Assembly (NCBI GenBank): GCA_038125665.1
Contig: JAYPEI010000019.1
Span: 1 to 34,919 of the forward strand
From: CAILUG01 sp038125665
Lineage (GTDB): Bacteria > Pseudomonadota > Gammaproteobacteria > Pseudomonadales > Pseudohongiellaceae
DNA: 34,919 nt
Direction: 5' to 3'
The translations under genes and the position numbers were made by a program. Below, piece after piece: positions 31,458 through 34,919 of this stretch. The first letter of the stretch is position 1; each line of letters begins with the position of its first letter. Under the pieces are notes generated by a model, which ran no database searches, was not told where the DNA came from, and worked only from the letters and a program-made list of their open reading frames with translations.

Positions 31458-32207
31458 CTATGTAACACTGCTCCTACGCTGTCTAAGCGCTTCGAACAAA
31501 CTAACCCCTGTCGCTACTGAAACATTTAAGCTGCTGACTTCCCCCGCCATAGGAATTGAGAATAAGACATCGCAATGTGCACGAGTAAGTCGTCGCATTC
31601 CATAACCTTCAGATCCCATGACAATTGCGACTGGGCCAGTTAAAGAAGTCTCGTATAAGCTTTGAATCGCCTCACCGGCAGCCCCCATTACCCAGATACC
31701 GGACTCTTTTAATTTAGTTATAGTGCGAGCCAGATTAGTGACCATGAAGAAAGGTAAAATTTCAGCTGCACCACAGGCAACTTTACGCACGGTAGCATTA
31801 AGCTGTGCAGATTTATCTTTGGGGACTAATACAGCATCCACCCCTGCAGCCTCCGCCGTTCTGAGACAGGCGCCTAGATTGTGTGGATCTGTAATAGCAT
31901 CAAGAATGAGCAAAAATGGCGGGCGTTCTAGTCCATTTAGTAACTTATCGATTTCTTTTTCGTTTCTTTCGAGTTGCAGTTTTACGCACGAAGCGACAAT
32001 ACCTTGATGAACGGCACCAGCCGTAAGATCGTCTAAATCTTTGCGTGATAGTTCTCGATAAGGGAGGCAGAGCTCCGCAGCCCGTGATAATAAAGCTTGC
32101 ATGCGCTTGTCCTGCCTGCCATCTAGCACGAATAATTCAATAATCTTTTCAGGATTGTGCTTAAGCAAAGCCGATATTGCATGGACTCCATAAACAAACT
32201 CTTTCAT
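31458..32207 (-). CDS. rlmB: 23S rRNA (guanosine-2'-O-)-methyltransferase RlmB
   Basis: 249 aa, the standard RlmB length. It methylates the ribose of G2251 (E. coli numbering) in the 23S peptidyl-transferase region. SPOUT trefoil-knot motifs are visible: D-P-H-N-L-G-A-C-L-R-T-A at 107-118 (Asn110, Arg116), I-V-M-G-S-E-G-Y-G-M at 195-204, and I-P-M-A-G-E-V-S-S-L-N-V-S-V-A at 218-232. An N-terminal substrate-binding domain (about 1-75) starts with V-Y-G-V-H-A. The ATG overlaps the rnr stop (ATGA), so it is coupled to rnr. A short 3' region before rpsF shows no clear terminator. Confidence 0.97.
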   Translation of the reverse strand: MKEFVYGVHAISALLKHNPEKIIELFVLDGRQDKRMQALLSRAAELCLPYRELSRKDLDDLTAGAVHQGIVASCVKLQLERNEKEIDKLLNGLERPPFLLILDAITDPHNLGACLRTAEAAGVDAVLVPKDKSAQLNATVRKVACGAAEILPFFMVTNLARTITKLKESGIWVMGAAGEAIQSLYETSLTGPVAIVMGSEGYGMRRLTRAHCDVLFSIPMAGEVSSLNVSVATGVSLFEALRQRRSSVT

Positions 32208-34702
32208 AGCCTAGTATTACCCTTTCGTTTGCTCTGATTTTTATTTTTAGCAACCCTAATCTTACTTTTATTTGTCTTATTTATTGAAGCAGAATGCTTA
32301 TCCTTTTTAATGCTATGACTTTTGGGATTGCTCCCTTTATTGGTATTTTTGGTTTTACTAAAACTAGCTTTTTTTGATGACCTGTGATGACGTAAACGCT
32401 GAGGTAAGGGGCGAGTAGAGACGTGCTTGCCTCCACTTTGCAGATGTAAGTCAATTTTGCGCTCATCTAAGTTGACTTTTGCTATAACAACTACAACAGG
32501 TTCACCAATTTTGAAACACAAACCAGTTCGTTCTCCTTGCAACGTGTGTGTTTCATGATCAAAGTGGTAATAGTCGTTGCGAAGAGAAGAGATGTGAACA
32601 AGTCCATCTACATGAATTCCTTCAAGCTCAACAAATAAACCAAAATTCGTTACTGAAGTAACTACTCCTGCGAAGGTTTCACCTAGATGCTTTTGCATGT
32701 ATTCACATTTCAACCAACTAATAACATCTCGAGTAGCCTCATCGGCTCTGCGTTCAAAATGGGAGCATTTTTGTCCAAATTCTTTTAAGCCTTCAAGTTG
32801 ATAGGGATAGATATCTGGTTTTGATAGTTTGGCGGCTCCTGATTGCGGGAAGACCCCGGGTTGCTTAGGTTTATTGCGAATTAAATATCGCAATGCACGA
32901 TGTACTAAGAGATCAGGGTACCGGCGGATAGGAGAAGTAAAGTGTGTATAGGCATCATAGCCTAGACCAAAGTGTCCGATATTTTCTGGCTGATAAACCG
33001 CCTGACTCATAGAACGGATAATCTGTGTTTGTAATAAATGACGGTCTGGCCTATCTTCCAAGGCCTTAATAATTTTTTGAAAATCAGCTGGTGAGGGTTT
33101 TTCATGTCTAGGGAATCCAACACCGATGCTACTTAAAAAAAGGTAGAGATTAGCTAGTTTATCTTCTGATGGACCGGCATGTACTCTGTATAGAGCTGGT
33201 ATTTTTGCATCAAGAAGAAGGTCAGCAGCTGCCACGTTTGCGCTCAACATGCATTCTTCGATTAATTTGTGCGCATCATTTCTCTCAACAGGGATAATCT
33301 CGTTAATTCGCCCATCAGCCGAAAAGACGATACGAGTTTCTACAGTATCAAAATCTAAAGCACCTCTTTGGTATCTGGCATTAGCTAATTTTTTATAAAG
33401 GTTATATAGGGCAGCTAAATGCGGTAATAAGCTGGCATGCTTTTGTTCAAGTTTTTGCTGCAGTTGTTTTTCAGTGTCGTTAGCTGGGGGCTGTAAAATT
33501 CCTGCTACTTCTGTGTAAGTCAAACGAGCATGGGAGTGGATAATTCCTTCGTAAAAACAGAAGCATTGCATCTGTCCTTGTAAATCGAAATCCATTTCGC
33601 AAACCAGCGCTAAGCGGTCTTCATGAGGTTTCAGAGAGCATAAGCCGTTTGATAACTCCTCTGGCAGCATTGGTACAACGTGCCCTGGAAAATATACGGA
33701 AGTCCCACGAAGTTGTGCCTCAAGGTCCAAAGGAGATGATGGGTGAACATAATGAGAGACATCAGCAATGGCAACATACAAGGTATAACCTATTCGTTTA
33801 TTATTTTGCAAGCTAGCCTCACAATAAACAGCATCATCAAAATCTTTCGCATCTTCGCCGTCTATTGTTACAAATGGTAGATGACGTAAATCAACTCGTC
33901 CTTTGCTATCAGTTTTTTTCAATTTAGAAGGTAGGCCCTTAACTTCATGCTCAACTTCTTGGGACCATGAGAAACGAATATCATGACAACGAATAGCTAG
34001 TTCTATCTCTAGTCCGGGCGTGGCGACATCACCAAGAATCTCTACTACCTCTCCTATTGCATGGTGATGAGCATCTGGGTATTGGGTTATCTTTACTGTT
34101 ACAAAATCACCAGATTGTGCTTTAGCTTGGCAGCCAGGAGGAACCATAATTTCATGCGCAATACTTTTATTGTGTGGAATAACTTTCCCAAAGCCATGTT
34201 CAGGATAAAAACGACCAATTAGTTGGGTGTGACGGCGAACTAAAATCTCCACAACACGACCTTCACGACGACCACGGCTATCTATACTACTGACTCTAGC
34301 TAGTACTTCATCACCATCAAAGACTTTTCGCATTTCGCCATGTGAAAGGAATAAGTCTGAGTTCGCATCCTCAGAAATAACGAAACCGTAGCCTTCCCGT
34401 TTACCTTGTACGCGTCCTTTAATAAGGTCCATTTTATTAACAAGACCAAATACTCCTCTACGACTGTTGAGCAGTTGACCTGAACGAGTCATAGCCATTA
34501 GCCGACGAAGTAAAGCATCTTGTTCGTCGACATCGAATAATAGGAGCTCAATTGCAAGTTGTTGATGGGAAGCAGGTTCCCCCCGTTGTTCAAGATAAGT
34601 GAGAATGTATTCCCTGCTTGGAATAGGTTTCTCATAGCGGGACTGCTCTCGATCTGCGTGTGGGTCCTCATGAAGAAGTCGGCTGCGGTACTTAGAAGCC
34701 AT
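32204..34702 (-). CDS. rnr: Ribonuclease R
   Basis: 832 aa, typical for RNase R. It is a processive 3'-5' exoribonuclease able to degrade structured RNA. Domain order: N-terminal helix-turn-helix (about 25-90), cold-shock domains (about 92-230), RNB catalytic domain with D-G-E-D-A-K-D-F-D-D-A-V-Y at 281-293 holding the metal-binding aspartates, S1 domain (about 665-745, G-V-V-T-S-V-T-N-F-G-L-F-V), and a Lys/Ser/Asn-rich basic tail (about 755-832). It is coupled to rlmB by an ATGA overlap, as in many Gammaproteobacteria. Divergent from the tRNA-Leu gene. Confidence 0.97.
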   Translation of the reverse strand: MASKYRSRLLHEDPHADREQSRYEKPIPSREYILTYLEQRGEPASHQQLAIELLLFDVDEQDALLRRLMAMTRSGQLLNSRRGVFGLVNKMDLIKGRVQGKREGYGFVISEDANSDLFLSHGEMRKVFDGDEVLARVSSIDSRGRREGRVVEILVRRHTQLIGRFYPEHGFGKVIPHNKSIAHEIMVPPGCQAKAQSGDFVTVKITQYPDAHHHAIGEVVEILGDVATPGLEIELAIRCHDIRFSWSQEVEHEVKGLPSKLKKTDSKGRVDLRHLPFVTIDGEDAKDFDDAVYCEASLQNNKRIGYTLYVAIADVSHYVHPSSPLDLEAQLRGTSVYFPGHVVPMLPEELSNGLCSLKPHEDRLALVCEMDFDLQGQMQCFCFYEGIIHSHARLTYTEVAGILQPPANDTEKQLQQKLEQKHASLLPHLAALYNLYKKLANARYQRGALDFDTVETRIVFSADGRINEIIPVERNDAHKLIEECMLSANVAAADLLLDAKIPALYRVHAGPSEDKLANLYLFLSSIGVGFPRHEKPSPADFQKIIKALEDRPDRHLLQTQIIRSMSQAVYQPENIGHFGLGYDAYTHFTSPIRRYPDLLVHRALRYLIRNKPKQPGVFPQSGAAKLSKPDIYPYQLEGLKEFGQKCSHFERRADEATRDVISWLKCEYMQKHLGETFAGVVTSVTNFGLFVELEGIHVDGLVHISSLRNDYYHFDHETHTLQGERTGLCFKIGEPVVVVIAKVNLDERKIDLHLQSGGKHVSTRPLPQRLRHHRSSKKASFSKTKNTNKGSNPKSHSIKKDKHSASINKTNKSKIRVAKNKNQSKRKGNTRL

Positions 34703-34746
34703 TTATTACTCTGATTATCTGGATGAGTTATCAGTATACCCTAGAA

Positions 34747-34775
34747 TTGACAAAGTACTGGTATTGGTCGAAAAT
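34747..34775 (+). promoter_or_regulatory. Probable promoter of the tRNA-Leu gene
   Basis: TTGACA (34747-34752), 17 nt, then GAAAAT (34770-34775, four of six to consensus), followed by GC-rich CCGCACC. The initiation point would be about 20 nt before the tRNA. The perfect -35 and GC-rich discriminator suit a stable-RNA promoter. Confidence 0.5.
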
Positions 34776-34804
34776 CCGCACCTTCTAAGACGCACCCCCC
34801 TACT

Positions 34805-34891
34805 GCCCAGGTGGTGGAACTGGTAGACACGCTAGCTTCAGGTGCTAGTGGCCGAAAGGTCGTGGAGGTTCAAGTCCTCTCCTGGGCACCA
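34805..34891 (+). tRNA. tRNA-Leu (anticodon CAG), CCA encoded
   Basis: 87 nt. The acceptor stem GCCCAGG pairs with CCTGGGC and is followed by A and an encoded CCA. The anticodon stem CTAGC/GCTAG encloses the loop TTCAGGT, giving anticodon CAG (reads CUG). A long class II variable arm (TGGCCGAAAGGTCGT region) is present, as expected for leucine. The T-arm GAGGTTCAAGTCCTC is intact. It lies upstream of and divergent from rnr. Confidence 0.96.
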
Positions 34892-34919
34892 TAATCGTTA
34901 TTCCTTTAAACTGCCCACT

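Noticed and set aside
1..34919. CRISPR arrays, insertion sequences, integrase or phage genes
   Set aside because: No spaced direct repeats, transposase or integrase motifs, or att-like duplications were seen, and the tRNA-Leu has no 3' duplicate in the window.

Overview
The window reads as a chromosomal segment of a free-living or host-associated gammaproteobacterium. The block rnr-rlmB / rpsF-rpsR-(DUF2232 membrane protein)-rplI / dnaB-alr, with a tRNA-Leu next to rnr and no priB between rpsF and rpsR, is the arrangement I know from Pseudomonas and related marine Gammaproteobacteria, not from enterics. The uninterrupted run fliE to flhB is more Vibrio/Shewanella-like. I cannot name the genus. 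Base composition is moderately AT-rich overall but uneven.

Region 1 (1-13982, + strand) is a flagellar export/basal-body operon. The tail of a FleR/FlrC-like regulator is followed by fliE, F, G, H, I, J, K, L, M, N, O, P, Q, R and flhB, tightly packed with several 1-17 nt overlaps. It encodes the MS ring, C ring, export ATPase complex, hook-length ruler, stator-associated FliL and export gate. A 187-aa protein of unknown function closes the run where flhA would be expected. fliE-fliG are much richer in GC than the genes after them, and fliK contains a three-unit 81-bp tandem repeat.

Region 2 (13983-18471, - strand) is a four-gene group transcribed toward the flagellar operon: a membrane protein resembling the N-terminal half of fused spermidine-synthase-like proteins, a separate spermidine-synthase-like SAM-fold protein with a hydrophobic N-terminus, an exported TonB-C-like/helical-repeat protein, and a ClC-family channel with CBS domains whose two key glutamates are substituted. 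Divergent from it (18588-20074, +) is a stomatin/NfeD pair (qmcA-like, nfeD-like).

Region 3 (20087-23669) holds small accessory and housekeeping genes: a SAM methyltransferase and a VIT-family metal transporter (overlapping), queG (queuosine biosynthesis), an NTF2-like protein, and an O6-alkylguanine-DNA alkyltransferase.

Region 4 (23702-34702, - strand) is information processing. Transcription runs rnr-rlmB, then rpsF-rpsR-DUF2232-rplI with a strong structured leader and a likely terminator, then dnaB-alr-radA-dnaT-like-ogt. The DnaT-like protein carries three tandem copies of the DnaT ssDNA-binding module and sits in the same run as the replicative helicase dnaB. A perfect DnaA box lies upstream of dnaB. 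A tRNA-Leu(CAG) with a recognisable promoter lies divergently from rnr at the right end. I see no CRISPR array, insertion sequence, rRNA or prophage gene.
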